Shown here piece by piece: positions 8,401-16,381 of a stretch of DNA of 64,000 bases. The notes below the pieces were generated by a model. The model did no database searches and was not told the DNA's origin. It saw only the letters and a program-made list of their open reading frames with translations. The position numbers and the translations under genes are program-made. This stretch comes from Tumebacillus algifaecis (GTDB lineage: Bacteria > Bacillota > Bacilli > Tumebacillales > Tumebacillaceae): contig NZ_CP022657.1 of the NCBI RefSeq assembly GCF_002243515.1, positions 712,001 to 776,000 of the forward strand, in the 5' to 3' direction. Position 1 is the stretch's first letter. Each line of letters begins with the position of its first letter.

Positions 8401-9284
8401 TTCAGACCTGGATCGGTCAACTGCCTGCGAACATCTGGAACTGGATGCAAGGGGTGTGGACCAACTTCAGCACCTGGCTGACCCAGACGGCTGTCGATGT
8501 GGCAGTTTGGGCGGTGAACATTTGGAACCAGTTTACGACGTGGGTCGGTCAATTGCCCGCTGCAATCTGGAATTGGATGCAGGCGCTTTGGACGAACATG
8601 ACGACGTGGCTCGGACAATTGTGGACCGATGCTGGCATCTGGTTGTCCAATCTGGCCACCTCGTTTAGCACGTGGTTTGAAACGGCGGTCACAAACGCGG
8701 TGCAGTGGGTACAGGAGTTGCCAGGCCGGATCGCCAGCTTTATCCAGTCGATCCCCGAACGGGTCGAAGCGTTTATCGCAGGGGTGGGCGAAACGTTCCT
8801 GAAGTTAGGTGCTACGATCATCGACAGCATCGCCAGTGGGATCACCTCCGCACTCCAGAAGGTGACGGGCGTTGTGAGTTGGGCGATCGAAAAGGCGTCG
8901 GCAGGTTTCGATTTTGTCGTTTCGTCCGTCTCCAAAGGGTACTCGGATGGCAAAAGCGGCAAGTCGGCCACAACGGGAGGCGTTGCGAAGCAGTATCACG
9001 GCGGCGGTCTGGTGGATGAGGAAGGCTGGGCGATCTTAAAACGCAAAGAGATGGTGCTCGATGAAAATCTCTCCTCGTTCATTCGCACGTCCGCTTCACA
9101 GGCGACAGGAACTGCCCCAGCGGGCGCTGGAACTGAGGTCAATGTCCAGATCGGCGCACTGGCCAACACGCTGAACGTGCGGGAAGAAGCGGACATTCAA
9201 CAGATTGCATCCTCCTTGTCGGCTGAGCTGCGGCGTGTGCTGTCCAATCAAGGTGCATACCGATTAGGGGAGGTGGCGAGGTAA
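5439..9284 (+). CDS. Tape measure protein with tandem-repeat linker
   Basis: 1281 aa, start ATG overlapping the upstream frameshifted stop and preceded by AAGGAGGTG. N-terminal half is helical (QLSQLERALDRVQRGW). A Gly-rich hydrophobic stretch lies at about 390-430, and a run of some twenty 8-residue repeats of the type ATRALPAG at about 526-690. A second Gly/Ala membrane-like stretch spans about 786-861, followed by Trp-rich segments repeated around WNWMQ and TWIGQLP, typical of tape measures. The protein sets tail length and probably passes through the tube to the target membrane. By the usual rule of about 1.5 angstrom per residue the tail would be near 190 nm. The gene ends one base into the next start codon. 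Confidence 0.92.
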   Translation: MADTMQTVGQLSQLERALDRVQRGWSRFNAEMQRSDGVMHRVYQTGNMASDGLMKLSNISLGLVIDQATALAGKMKEIGQEALNVSADTEVMAVTLRKVYQAEGPAIYKQLNQIAEGSLHDKSDILKALKTLHASGMGDDKSVKMVGDWAAAKGKTMSEVADVFKMINGGDYARAVQFAIDNGIRRDDLINTEKLEFGGVNNADYRGKAGADKTEALKTAIINQIGEKYIGTMDEQASSYRGIWGTIGLQVEKLYLKAMGFDENTLSFRSDSLFMKIKEASLAVQEAMSSVLSLGALQDDSLSIWEKTGAVLSELNTKLWEWYTKSGKKTIEDIAFNLGEGFGKLLMSVFGMSLDSDQNLFISAGKTIATGLYNGFKESFDLSGLIDTSMGQLTATLGGAWLGGKLFGPGGALIGAGLVGGGATLFNGKNDGWGDVVAAGGLATAAFMGLKGGKNLLGGGLIGSLKDKFFKKKEVDSGKLMVGKMDKVISRLDKIIQCVCARCDCDNVKNRNGSRNGGGNRSQARGATRALPSAATRALPSAVTRALPSAVTRALPAGATRALPAGATRALPAGATRALPAGATRALPAGATGALPAGATRALPAGATRALPAGATGALPAGATRALPAGVTGALPAGVTGALPAGATRALPAGATRALPAEATQALPAGATRALPAGAMRALTGGAALALPGSVMLDAPDRAPRLMPNGATQVLPGAGADRAGSGRQSSINRPQGPGRWVPTGQAGVDVWEPETSARSATARSGATRGGGMKGAFGKVARKIPFLGALLGGLAVAESSDPLATGAQVAGSLAGGFAGGQAGAALGAAIGSIVPGAGTAIGAVVGGGIGSIAGAIGGEEAVVWIQTHMDSIKGVLFDGWEGIKNFFGGIGNWFGGLFDTIGTAVTDGFSAVTNFFTQIPTFFSDTWDRVIEGVTSFGSNLWNGLTGWVDRAISSLVEIFLDIPYYVGYGIGQAAKFITETLPQMWMQFQTWIGQLPANIWNWMQGVWTNFSTWLTQTAVDVAVWAVNIWNQFTTWVGQLPAAIWNWMQALWTNMTTWLGQLWTDAGIWLSNLATSFSTWFETAVTNAVQWVQELPGRIASFIQSIPERVEAFIAGVGETFLKLGATIIDSIASGITSALQKVTGVVSWAIEKASAGFDFVVSSVSKGYSDGKSGKSATTGGVAKQYHGGGLVDEEGWAILKRKEMVLDENLSSFIRTSASQATGTAPAGAGTEVNVQIGALANTLNVREEADIQQIASSLSAELRRVLSNQGAYRLGEVAR
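7014..7490 (+). repeat. 24-bp tandem repeat tract inside the tape measure gene
   Basis: About 20 direct copies of a 24-base unit (core GCGACGAGAGCGTTGCCAGC) that encode ATRALPAG with R/G, A/V and SA/AG variants. The unit keeps the reading frame, so copy-number changes would lengthen or shorten the protein by 8 residues without breaking it. The most uniform copies are in the middle and the edges are degenerate, as expected for slippage or unequal crossing-over. Confidence 0.95.
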
Positions 9285-10006
9285 TGTCGATCGGCCCTTT
9301 TTTGTTGACCTATTGGGATGAGGTCGGTTCACAGCGCGCGCTGGTCTTCCCAGTTGCGCCGCAAAACATCAATGTCAAATACGCGCATGAATATCATGAA
9401 GTCAGTGTGTTAGGCCAAGGTCAAACGGCATTTCGAGGCGGGGATCAACTGGCGGAGCTTTCCTTCTCCAGCTTTTTCCCCCGCGATTATGATCAGACGT
9501 TGGTCGATACTTGGTTTTACAAAAATGCTGGGTCACTCAAGTCCCCACAAGAGTTCGAACGGATCATCCACGAGATTCGCCAAGTCGGCAAACCGTCGCG
9601 GCTGATGATCGGCGGAACTTTTTTTAACGCCGATGTGATGATCCGCTCCTTCGATGTGGAACATCGCGGCGGCGAACCGGGTGATGTCTATTTTACGATC
9701 ACGTTTAAAAAACACCGGGCTTTGTCGGTGAAAAAGACGGAACCGAAACAGGCTGCCGATCCGGCGAGCGGCGCGGGACGCCCACCGAGCGCTCCAGCCC
9801 CGAAGACGCATACGGTGGTCTCAGGCGATACGCTGTGGGCGCTGGCCAAGCGCTATCTGAGCGACGGAGCGAAGTACATGGAGATCTACAACCTCAATGT
9901 CGGTGTGATCGGAAAAGATCCCAATCTGATCCGTCCAGGGCAGGTGTTGAAACTGCCGGAATCCGCGGCTGGTGGCGCGCCAAGCTTGGCTGGGGCGATG
10001 AAGTAA
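9284..10006 (+). CDS. xkdP: LysM-containing tail/baseplate protein (XkdP-like)
   Basis: 240 aa; its ATG overlaps the tape measure stop (TAATG). Residues 1-150 form the XkdP-type N-domain (PVAPQNINVKY, FSSFFPRDYD). A Pro/Ala linker follows, and a LysM domain spans about 172-222 (HTVVSGDTLWALAKRYL ... LIRPGQVLKLP). In PBSX and diffocin-like tails this protein sits at the baseplate hub region and the LysM domain can bind peptidoglycan. It lies between tape measure and gpD-like genes, the conserved order. Confidence 0.9.
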   Translation: MSIGPFLLTYWDEVGSQRALVFPVAPQNINVKYAHEYHEVSVLGQGQTAFRGGDQLAELSFSSFFPRDYDQTLVDTWFYKNAGSLKSPQEFERIIHEIRQVGKPSRLMIGGTFFNADVMIRSFDVEHRGGEPGDVYFTITFKKHRALSVKKTEPKQAADPASGAGRPPSAPAPKTHTVVSGDTLWALAKRYLSDGAKYMEIYNLNVGVIGKDPNLIRPGQVLKLPESAAGGAPSLAGAMK

Positions 10007-10019
10007 GGGAGGGAGCCTT

Positions 10020-11051
10020 GTGCCGATCATCAAACTGGAAGAGCGCAAACTATTCGGATATACGTTGCTCGCCTATAACGAAAAAGGTGTCAAAGTCGAA
10101 CTCAACCCCTTGGTGCAAAGCTTTACGTGGAGTGGGGATCTGGATCAGTCTGCGATGCAGTTGGAAGTCACGCTCTCCCCGCACGACGAGATGAAGACGT
10201 TGGTCAAACCGGGCGATCGCTTGGTGCTCTATGTGTTTCAAACCGATACGGGAAATACGATCCAACTGTTTTCCGGCATGGTCATCGATCAGCAGTTACA
10301 AGGCGGCTTTGCTGGCAGTACGCGGTTGGTCGCGCATGACCTGATGTACTTTTTGCTGAAAAACAGCGATGATTTCGTGTTTCGCAACATGAAGGCGTCC
10401 GACATCATCAAGTCGCTCTGCGGTCAATTCGGTGTGGTATGCGGAGTTATCGACGACTCCGTGCATCGCATTCCAAGCCTCGTCTGCCGCAATCACACCT
10501 TGTATGACACGATCGTCAAAGCGCTGCAGATCACGCGCGATGCGACAGGTGATAAATTTTTCCTGCGCGCCGATGCGAGTGGGATCATTTTGCGCAAGAA
10601 GCCGAAGGACCCGTCAATGTGGCTTTTTCAGGGCGGCGATACGTTGCTGTCGGCCAATTTTTCGGAGAGCATCGCCAACCTGCGCAATCATGTCAAGGTG
10701 GTGGGTCATGCGGCCAATGAAGAGACGAGCCCGATGCTGGCTGAGGTCAAAGATGATGCGAGCATCAAGCGGTTCGGCAGATTGCAGGAAGTGCACACAG
10801 CCGAAGAGACGGGCAAAGACAAAGCATCGGCCCTCTCCGTCGCGCAGACCGTGCTGAAAAAATTGAACAAACCGGAGCGCACGGCGCGCATTCAAGCGGT
10901 CGCGGTGCACGGGCTGTATCCAGGCGACCCGGTACAAGTCTATGAGCGCTTCACCGGGCTTTCCGGCGTGTACTATGTGAAAAACATTCGGACGACCGTT
11001 TCCTCAGGCAGTGCGACGGTCGATCTCGATCTGGTATTTGATGAAGCATAA
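10020..11051 (+). CDS. xkdQ: Baseplate hub protein, gpD/XkdQ-like
   Basis: 343 aa. GTG start at 10020 behind GGGAGGGAG. Sequence is of the late-control gpD/XkdQ type: beta-rich N-terminus with QSFTWSGDLDQSAMQLEVTL and PGDRLVLYVFQTDTG, a middle IKSLCGQFGV segment, and an OB-like C-terminus (PGDPVQVYERFTGLSG). These proteins form the central hub that joins tube, spike and baseplate. Tightly packed between the LysM gene and the XkdR-like gene. Confidence 0.88.
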   Translation: MPIIKLEERKLFGYTLLAYNEKGVKVELNPLVQSFTWSGDLDQSAMQLEVTLSPHDEMKTLVKPGDRLVLYVFQTDTGNTIQLFSGMVIDQQLQGGFAGSTRLVAHDLMYFLLKNSDDFVFRNMKASDIIKSLCGQFGVVCGVIDDSVHRIPSLVCRNHTLYDTIVKALQITRDATGDKFFLRADASGIILRKKPKDPSMWLFQGGDTLLSANFSESIANLRNHVKVVGHAANEETSPMLAEVKDDASIKRFGRLQEVHTAEETGKDKASALSVAQTVLKKLNKPERTARIQAVAVHGLYPGDPVQVYERFTGLSGVYYVKNIRTTVSSGSATVDLDLVFDEA

Positions 11052-11065
11052 AGCGGGGTGAAGAG

Positions 11066-11404
11066 ATGGGAGTAGGTGAATTGGCCGGGCTGATGGCAGA
11101 CATCGCCGACCGCCAAGTCGGCGTTCAACTGTTGCCGGTCGAACTCGGCACGGTGCTGGAAGACACGATCAACGGCTCTGACCTGCGGATGAAGCCCGAC
11201 TCGATGAAGATCGATCTGTCGTGGAAGCACAAAGAGCTGTTGGTCGCGGACAACTTGATTTTGCGCAAAGGTGACCGCGTGTTGGCCGTCGGGATCAACG
11301 GCGGGCAAAACTATGCCATCCTCTGCCGCCTCAGCAAAAATCCGGCGCGGGCTGTGATCGGCAACGGCCAGTATCGGGCCGGGGATCGGACGGTGGTCGA
11401 ATGA
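11066..11404 (+). CDS. xkdR: Baseplate spike-like protein (XkdR/DUF2577-like)
   Basis: 112 aa, ATG behind GGGGTGA. Compact beta-rich protein (VGVQLLPVELGTVL, DRVLAVGINGGQNYAILCRL) that matches the size and place of XkdR/DUF2577 proteins. In this family it is thought to act as an OB-fold spike or spike-associated protein at the tail tip. Its stop overlaps the next start by four bases (ATGA), indicating translational coupling. Identification rests on gene order plus general resemblance. Confidence 0.75.
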   Translation: MGVGELAGLMADIADRQVGVQLLPVELGTVLEDTINGSDLRMKPDSMKIDLSWKHKELLVADNLILRKGDRVLAVGINGGQNYAILCRLSKNPARAVIGNGQYRAGDRTVVE

Positions 11405-11853
11405 GCATCCTGCCGCAATTTGCGATGATCGAGGAACCGACTTTGATGGCCTCGAACCTCCAGACAACGGTGCGCTCGGGCAAAAATCCGGTGTTCGATT
11501 ATCAAAAAGGCGAATATGTCCGCACTGCGACCGGGCGGATCGCCGAGGTGGAAGGTCTGGAGAGCTTGAAAGGATGGGTTCTGAAAGCGCTGATCACGGC
11601 GCGCAATCGTTTTCTCGTCTATACGAGCGAGTACGGCAATGAGGCGCACGAACTGATCGGGGTCGATCTGCCCGATGAGATTTTGTTTATGGAACTGCAG
11701 CGGCAAATTACGGAAGCACTGATCTACGACCCGCGCATCACCTCGTGCACCGACTTTCGTTTTGAAAGGGAGGCGGAGCGGGTGTCCTGCGAGTTCGCGC
11801 TGATCACGCCGCTTGGCACGGAGACGATGCACTATACGTTGGAGGTGAGTTGA
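11401..11853 (+). CDS. xkdS: Baseplate wedge protein (XkdS/DUF2634, gp25-like)
   Basis: 150 aa. The middle of the protein (GWVLKALITARNRFLVYTSEYGNE) and the C-terminus are characteristic of XkdS/DUF2634, the Gram-positive equivalent of gp25-type wedge proteins. It joins the hub to the sheath at the baseplate. Overlaps the XkdR-like gene by four bases and is followed immediately by the baseplate J gene. Confidence 0.85.
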   Translation: MSILPQFAMIEEPTLMASNLQTTVRSGKNPVFDYQKGEYVRTATGRIAEVEGLESLKGWVLKALITARNRFLVYTSEYGNEAHELIGVDLPDEILFMELQRQITEALIYDPRITSCTDFRFEREAERVSCEFALITPLGTETMHYTLEVS

Positions 11854-11854
11854 T

Positions 11855-13009
11855 GTGAGTGAAAAAGCAGGGTTGACAGTCTTTCCGTACCGCGATCAGA
11901 GCGAAGAGGTAATTCGCGAGCGGATGATGTCCAAAGTCAATCAGACGTGGGATCGCACGGAAGGCAGTTTTATTTGGGATTCGCTGTCTCCGCCCGCCAT
12001 CGAGTTCGCACTCGCCTACATCCGCGCGAAAGAGGTGTTGGAGTGGGGGTTTGCAGCGACCACGTTTGGTCTGTACCTAGATGCGCGCGGTGCGGAGCGC
12101 GGCGTGTTCCGTCGGCCGGCGCAAAAGGCGACAGGCGTGATCACCCTCACTGGTGAAAAGGACGTCTACGTGCCAAAAGGGACGATGTTCGCCACTGAGA
12201 TTGACGAGTTGAGCGCGGAGAATTTGCAGTATTTTGTGACGACAGAAGGCGGCACCTTCTCGGCTGAGAAAACGCTGAACCTGAAAGTGGAATGCACGGT
12301 CGAAGGCAGTTTGGGCAATGTGTTAGGCGGCACGATTTCGATTGCGGTCAGCAAAATTGCCGGACTCACCTCGATCACCAACGACCATCCGATGGCAGGT
12401 GGGGTCGATGAGGAGACCGATGAGGCTTTTTTGGAGCGCTACCTCAAACATGTGCGCAACCCGGGAGCATCGGGCAACATCGCCGACTACATCCGCTGGG
12501 CGACCGAGGCAGACTCTTCGGTCGGCAAGGTTCGCGTGCGTCCGCTGGTGGGTGGCAACGGTCATGTTCAGGTGTTGATCGTCGATCTGAAGGATCACCC
12601 AGCGACCCCCGAACTGCTCGAAAAGGTGCAGACCTACATCGATCCGGACGGCAGTGGTTTCGGCGCAGGGGTGGCACCGATTGGAGCTAAGGTCACGGTG
12701 ATCACGCCGTTAAAACTCGATTTGCAGCTCAAACTGAAATTGACGGTGATTCGTGGGTACGACGCGCAAAAAATCAAACGTGATGTGGTGCAGAGCATCG
12801 GGGAGTATCTGCGGACGCTCGTGCTGAACACGGAGGATAACGATGTTCGGCTCTCCAAAGTCGGGCAGGCGATCATGATGACCCAAGGTGTGCAGGACTT
12901 TGATCAGTTGACGATGACGCTGGGTGAGGAAATCGATGTGACACACAATTTAGACATTCCAGATGATGCGATGGTCGTTTTGGCCTACGACGACGTCGTA
13001 TGGTTGTGA
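11855..13009 (+). CDS. xkdT: Baseplate J-like protein (XkdT)
   Basis: 384 aa, GTG start at 11855 behind GGAGGTGAG. The sequence carries standard baseplate-J motifs: RGAERGVFRRPAQKATG early, GGVDEETDEAFLERYLKHV near residue 180, GNIADYIRWATE and VRPLVGGNGHVQVLIVD in the middle. It forms the wedge ring of the baseplate. Two bases separate it from the XkdS-like gene. Confidence 0.93.
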   Translation: MSEKAGLTVFPYRDQSEEVIRERMMSKVNQTWDRTEGSFIWDSLSPPAIEFALAYIRAKEVLEWGFAATTFGLYLDARGAERGVFRRPAQKATGVITLTGEKDVYVPKGTMFATEIDELSAENLQYFVTTEGGTFSAEKTLNLKVECTVEGSLGNVLGGTISIAVSKIAGLTSITNDHPMAGGVDEETDEAFLERYLKHVRNPGASGNIADYIRWATEADSSVGKVRVRPLVGGNGHVQVLIVDLKDHPATPELLEKVQTYIDPDGSGFGAGVAPIGAKVTVITPLKLDLQLKLKLTVIRGYDAQKIKRDVVQSIGEYLRTLVLNTEDNDVRLSKVGQAIMMTQGVQDFDQLTMTLGEEIDVTHNLDIPDDAMVVLAYDDVVWL

Positions 13010-13023
13010 GCGGGTGATCGGCG

Positions 13024-14349
13024 ATGAGTGAACGAGATGCGATCACCCAAGCGAAATTGTCAGCCTTGATGTCCTATGCGCCCGATCATTACCGCCGATC
13101 CGAGCTCTATCAGGAGCTGATGGAAGCGACGGCTGTGGAGACGGTCGCACTGCGCAAGGTGTTGGAAGATGTGTTCGCCCAGTTTTTTGTGGAGACCGCC
13201 ACATGGGGGCTCGCCTATTGGGAACTGGAGTATGGCCTGATCACCAATGAGTCGTTGTCTTATCCGTTGCGTCGAGCTCTCGTCTTGCAAAAGATGCGAG
13301 GGACCGGAACGCTGACCTACGAAAAGATGGCTTCGATCTTAAGCTCGTATGGTGCGCGGACGGCAGTGATCGAATCTGATTTTGAAAACTATCATTTCGA
13401 TGCGGTGCTCGTCGATTTTCTGTTGTCACCAAAGCGGCCACACGACGATGTGGGGGCGAACATACGCGATACGATCGAAGCGGTCCGCCCGGCCCATCTC
13501 GGGTTTTTGGTGCATTATCGCGAACATCTTGCCGATTCCTTTCGCGATTGGTTTAAAGACAAGACCGGACTGGAATTTGAACAAAGTGACCAGTTGCTCG
13601 GTCTGCACGTGACCTCGCAATATGCTGAAATGAAGTTTGGCATGAGCGAGAGTGATGAGTTTCGCTTAAATCACTCGCGGCTCGGCGTGGACAAACTGGG
13701 CGGCTCGAAGCGATTGGCTGATACGGTCGCCACCTATTTTGAGCGTTTGCAGGATCAGGAGTATTACGAGTTGCAAGGGAAAGAAGGTCGCGCATTCCGA
13801 ATCAACCAGTCGCGAGTGAATGCGGCCCGAACGCTCGACGTGCCAGACGCTGTCCTGTTGGAAGCCGAGCAGATCAATGCGGAGCAGGTAGCGGCGGCTG
13901 TCGATCTCCATCGCGGCATGCAGATCGATGTGGTGAGTTCGGAACTTTCTTATCGCGTGCTGCCTCAAGCTTTCCGTTTTTCCACGTCCACGCAGGACGA
14001 GCCACTGATTGCGGAGCGGCTCGAAGCTGGGTCAGAAATCGAGCAGACGCAGAGCGCTTCGGAAAGCCACCCGCTTCAACTTTTGGCAGGGGAAGCGGCT
14101 ACTACAATAGGGACGACTTCCGTAGCAGAGCGTCTAGAAACGCCGCGTGAACAACCGGCCGCCTTGGTAGCGGAGCTCCGAGCGAGCGAACTGGCGTATG
14201 CCACAGATCAAGCGGAGACCTTCCAATTGGGTCAAGTGTTGATGAACAGAGTCTTGTACAAACAGCGCTATGCGGACGTCTCGACCTGTGTGCTGTATCA
14301 GGCAGATCAAAACGGTGTGGAAACGGTGTTGGAACAAAGAGTCCTGTAG
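13024..14349 (+). CDS. xkdU: Baseplate protein XkdU/DUF2313-like with a long C-terminal extension
   Basis: 441 aa. The first 190 or so residues match the XkdU/YmfQ (DUF2313) type: LMSYAPDHYRRSELYQELM, VETATWGLAYWELEYGL, RALVLQKMRGTGTLTYEKM, RPAHLGFLVHYRE. The family is usually about 180-200 aa, so the remaining 250 residues are an extension. It is rich in Glu, Ala and Leu with loose repeats (MKFGMSESDEFRLNHSR, RAFRINQSRV, AERLE). The extension could reach toward the fibres. A hairpin overlaps its stop codon. Confidence 0.82.
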   Translation: MSERDAITQAKLSALMSYAPDHYRRSELYQELMEATAVETVALRKVLEDVFAQFFVETATWGLAYWELEYGLITNESLSYPLRRALVLQKMRGTGTLTYEKMASILSSYGARTAVIESDFENYHFDAVLVDFLLSPKRPHDDVGANIRDTIEAVRPAHLGFLVHYREHLADSFRDWFKDKTGLEFEQSDQLLGLHVTSQYAEMKFGMSESDEFRLNHSRLGVDKLGGSKRLADTVATYFERLQDQEYYELQGKEGRAFRINQSRVNAARTLDVPDAVLLEAEQINAEQVAAAVDLHRGMQIDVVSSELSYRVLPQAFRFSTSTQDEPLIAERLEAGSEIEQTQSASESHPLQLLAGEAATTIGTTSVAERLETPREQPAALVAELRASELAYATDQAETFQLGQVLMNRVLYKQRYADVSTCVLYQADQNGVETVLEQRVL

Positions 14350-14370
14350 AACGCAGGGCTCTTTCATTTT
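14338..14370 (+). terminator. Terminator-like hairpin before the fibre module
   Basis: AGAGTCCTG / CAGGGCTCT stem with a 7-base loop, followed by TTCATTTTCC. It overlaps the stop of the XkdU-like gene. The U tail is interrupted, so it may be a partial terminator that separates baseplate from fibre expression. Confidence 0.5.
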
Positions 14371-14390
14371 CCCAAGGGAGGTTGACTTGA

Positions 14391-14963
14391 ATGAAATTGG
14401 AAGAGAACAAAGAAAAGCTGGCGATCGGTGATGTGACGATCCAGATGTACAAAGTGGACGGTACGATCCTCCAAGAACAGGAACTGCGCAACTTGATCGT
14501 GAAATCGGCCAGCGTGCTGATGGCCCGCCGGATGGCGCCGAGCGACAATGCGGCGACGTACAACGGCACCTTTCAAAATCACGTGGCCAACGGCTTTCAG
14601 TACCTGGCGCTTGGCAAAGGGGTCGGTACGGGCAACCTGCAAGCGCCGCAAGCGGAAAATCCCGACTTGGCTGGGCTGCGCGATGAAGTCTATCGGAAGA
14701 AGATCTCGTCCTGGCGCTTCTTGAACAGCGATGGCACCGCTTCGACCGCGCCGACCAACATTTTGGAATTGACGACCGAGATTACCGAAGCGGAAGCGAT
14801 TCCGGACGGTCAGAACAACGTGCCGCTGACCGAGATGGGGTTGTTTGGCGGGGACGCGACCGACAGCAAAGGAACCGGTTTTCTGTTTAACCACAAAGTG
14901 TTCCCGGTGTGGAACAAGCCGAACGATGCACGACTGCGCATCATTTGGAAAATCACGTTCTAG
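14391..14963 (+). CDS. Putative baseplate/fibre-connecting protein
   Basis: 190 aa, ATG behind GGGAGG. Beta-rich, soluble, no signal peptide; the C-terminus (LTEMGLFGGDAT ... GFLFNHKVFPVW ... LRIIWKITF) resembles the end of small phage tail proteins that couple fibres to the baseplate. It sits directly between the XkdU-like gene and three fibre-like paralogues. Function is inferred from position; I cannot name the family with certainty. Confidence 0.6.
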   Translation: MKLEENKEKLAIGDVTIQMYKVDGTILQEQELRNLIVKSASVLMARRMAPSDNAATYNGTFQNHVANGFQYLALGKGVGTGNLQAPQAENPDLAGLRDEVYRKKISSWRFLNSDGTASTAPTNILELTTEITEAEAIPDGQNNVPLTEMGLFGGDATDSKGTGFLFNHKVFPVWNKPNDARLRIIWKITF

Positions 14964-14974
14964 GAGGGAGAAAC

Positions 14975-16366
14975 ATGACCTACTCGCCTAGCTATAGCCG
15001 ATCTGCAACAGGCGGGTACCATCCGGACAAGGCGTTCAGTCTTGTCCGGGCTGGTACATCCGCTTACCTGCTAGAAGATGAAGTGAATGAAATGCAAGTC
15101 ATCCTCCGCGAGCAGACGCGCGACGTTGTGCGTACCCTGATCTCTTCTGGTCTGCTTAATCAGGTGAGCGCTTCTGTTGACCCGACCCGGACCAACACGT
15201 TGCTCATTCCGCCGTTTGAAGCGATTCTTGACGGGATGAAAGTCAAAATGTGCGGTGCCAATCTCGGAACTGCCGAGCGCCTGCCTGCCGACGGTGAAGC
15301 GAATCTGGTTGAATTGCTTCCGCATCGCTTTTCGGACAGTAACGACCTGCTGTACCTCGAGGTGTATGAAGAAGAAGTGACAGGTGGACAGAGCTTGTTC
15401 AAGTACGGCGTGCAAAACAGCGATTTTGTGATGAGCAACGATGTGATCGATCCCCGAGTGGGCGTGGAGTCATCGCGCCGCATGCAACTGAAAAGCGTCC
15501 TTTGCCTGCAAAGCCGCACTACAGTGTTTGCGCCGAGCACCGACTCGACGAACAGTCCGTACACCGAAATCGCGCCGGGTCTTTACCGTTCTGGGAATGC
15601 TCGTTACGCCATCCCGCTATTCTACATCCCGCGCTCCGCAAGCGAAACAGGGCTGAGCACGCCCGTTCCGGTCTATCCGCAAGCCGGGTTGAAAAATGAG
15701 GTGAGCTCCAATCGCGGTGTGGGAATTCCTGTCCATTCGTCTGGAACGCCAGGTTTTATTCCGATCTTGCGGTTTGCCACAGTTCCCAACTACCTCAGCG
15801 GCTTGGTCGGAAATGCGGTGAGTTGGGGCAATCTCCTGCTCAGCAATACGACCAGTCCGTGGGCCGCTTTTACAGGGATCGAACCGATGAGTCCATGGCA
15901 GGGATTCAATGATCCGGCGCAGTATGTCAGCCTTCCGCATGCGGACATGTTTTGGGAAAACGTATCGGTATTGTGTATGCAAAACACGTCCAATCAAGCG
16001 GTGAATTTCCGCGCACAATGTCGCTATTCGGGTGACCCTGCAAAATCGCCGCAGTATGACGCGAAGGGGTCGCTCGCCTATAAGATCTTTGCGGCAGATG
16101 AAAAGCCATCGCTCGCTGCCGATTTCATCAATGGCTGGACGACGGAGATGCCTGCCACAGCCACTGGGCTCGTCAGCGTCAGTGTTCCAGCTGGAAATGT
16201 GATCGTGCTCGTGTTGCGTACCGTGCCATTGTTTCAAAGCAAGGAGACGGTCACGCACTGGTACTACAACTATCATGGCATCAACAAGTTGGACCCGACA
16301 ACGTTTGCCAACTTCAAGCCGCATCTGGCGACATACCGTCGCTTGTTGACCGGGAAATGGGAGTAA
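14975..16366 (+). CDS. Fibre-like/receptor-binding protein, paralogue 1
   Basis: 463 aa from the ATG at 14975 behind GGAGGGAG; an upstream GTG inside the previous gene is rejected. Residues 1-200 form a module shared with the two following genes: FxPDxAFxxVRAGT, EDEVNEMQxILRE, PPFEAILDGMKVK, FKYGVQNSDF, SRRMQLKSVL. The end (VPAGNVIVLVLRT, WYYNYHGIN, FKPHLATYRRLLTGKW) is shared with paralogue 2 only. The middle is unique. The conserved ends would hold the protein on the baseplate while the middle binds the cell surface. Receptor binding is an inference from position and modular variation. Confidence 0.7.
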   Translation: MTYSPSYSRSATGGYHPDKAFSLVRAGTSAYLLEDEVNEMQVILREQTRDVVRTLISSGLLNQVSASVDPTRTNTLLIPPFEAILDGMKVKMCGANLGTAERLPADGEANLVELLPHRFSDSNDLLYLEVYEEEVTGGQSLFKYGVQNSDFVMSNDVIDPRVGVESSRRMQLKSVLCLQSRTTVFAPSTDSTNSPYTEIAPGLYRSGNARYAIPLFYIPRSASETGLSTPVPVYPQAGLKNEVSSNRGVGIPVHSSGTPGFIPILRFATVPNYLSGLVGNAVSWGNLLLSNTTSPWAAFTGIEPMSPWQGFNDPAQYVSLPHADMFWENVSVLCMQNTSNQAVNFRAQCRYSGDPAKSPQYDAKGSLAYKIFAADEKPSLAADFINGWTTEMPATATGLVSVSVPAGNVIVLVLRTVPLFQSKETVTHWYYNYHGINKLDPTTFANFKPHLATYRRLLTGKWE

Positions 16367-16381
16367 GGGAGGGGGAATTTC

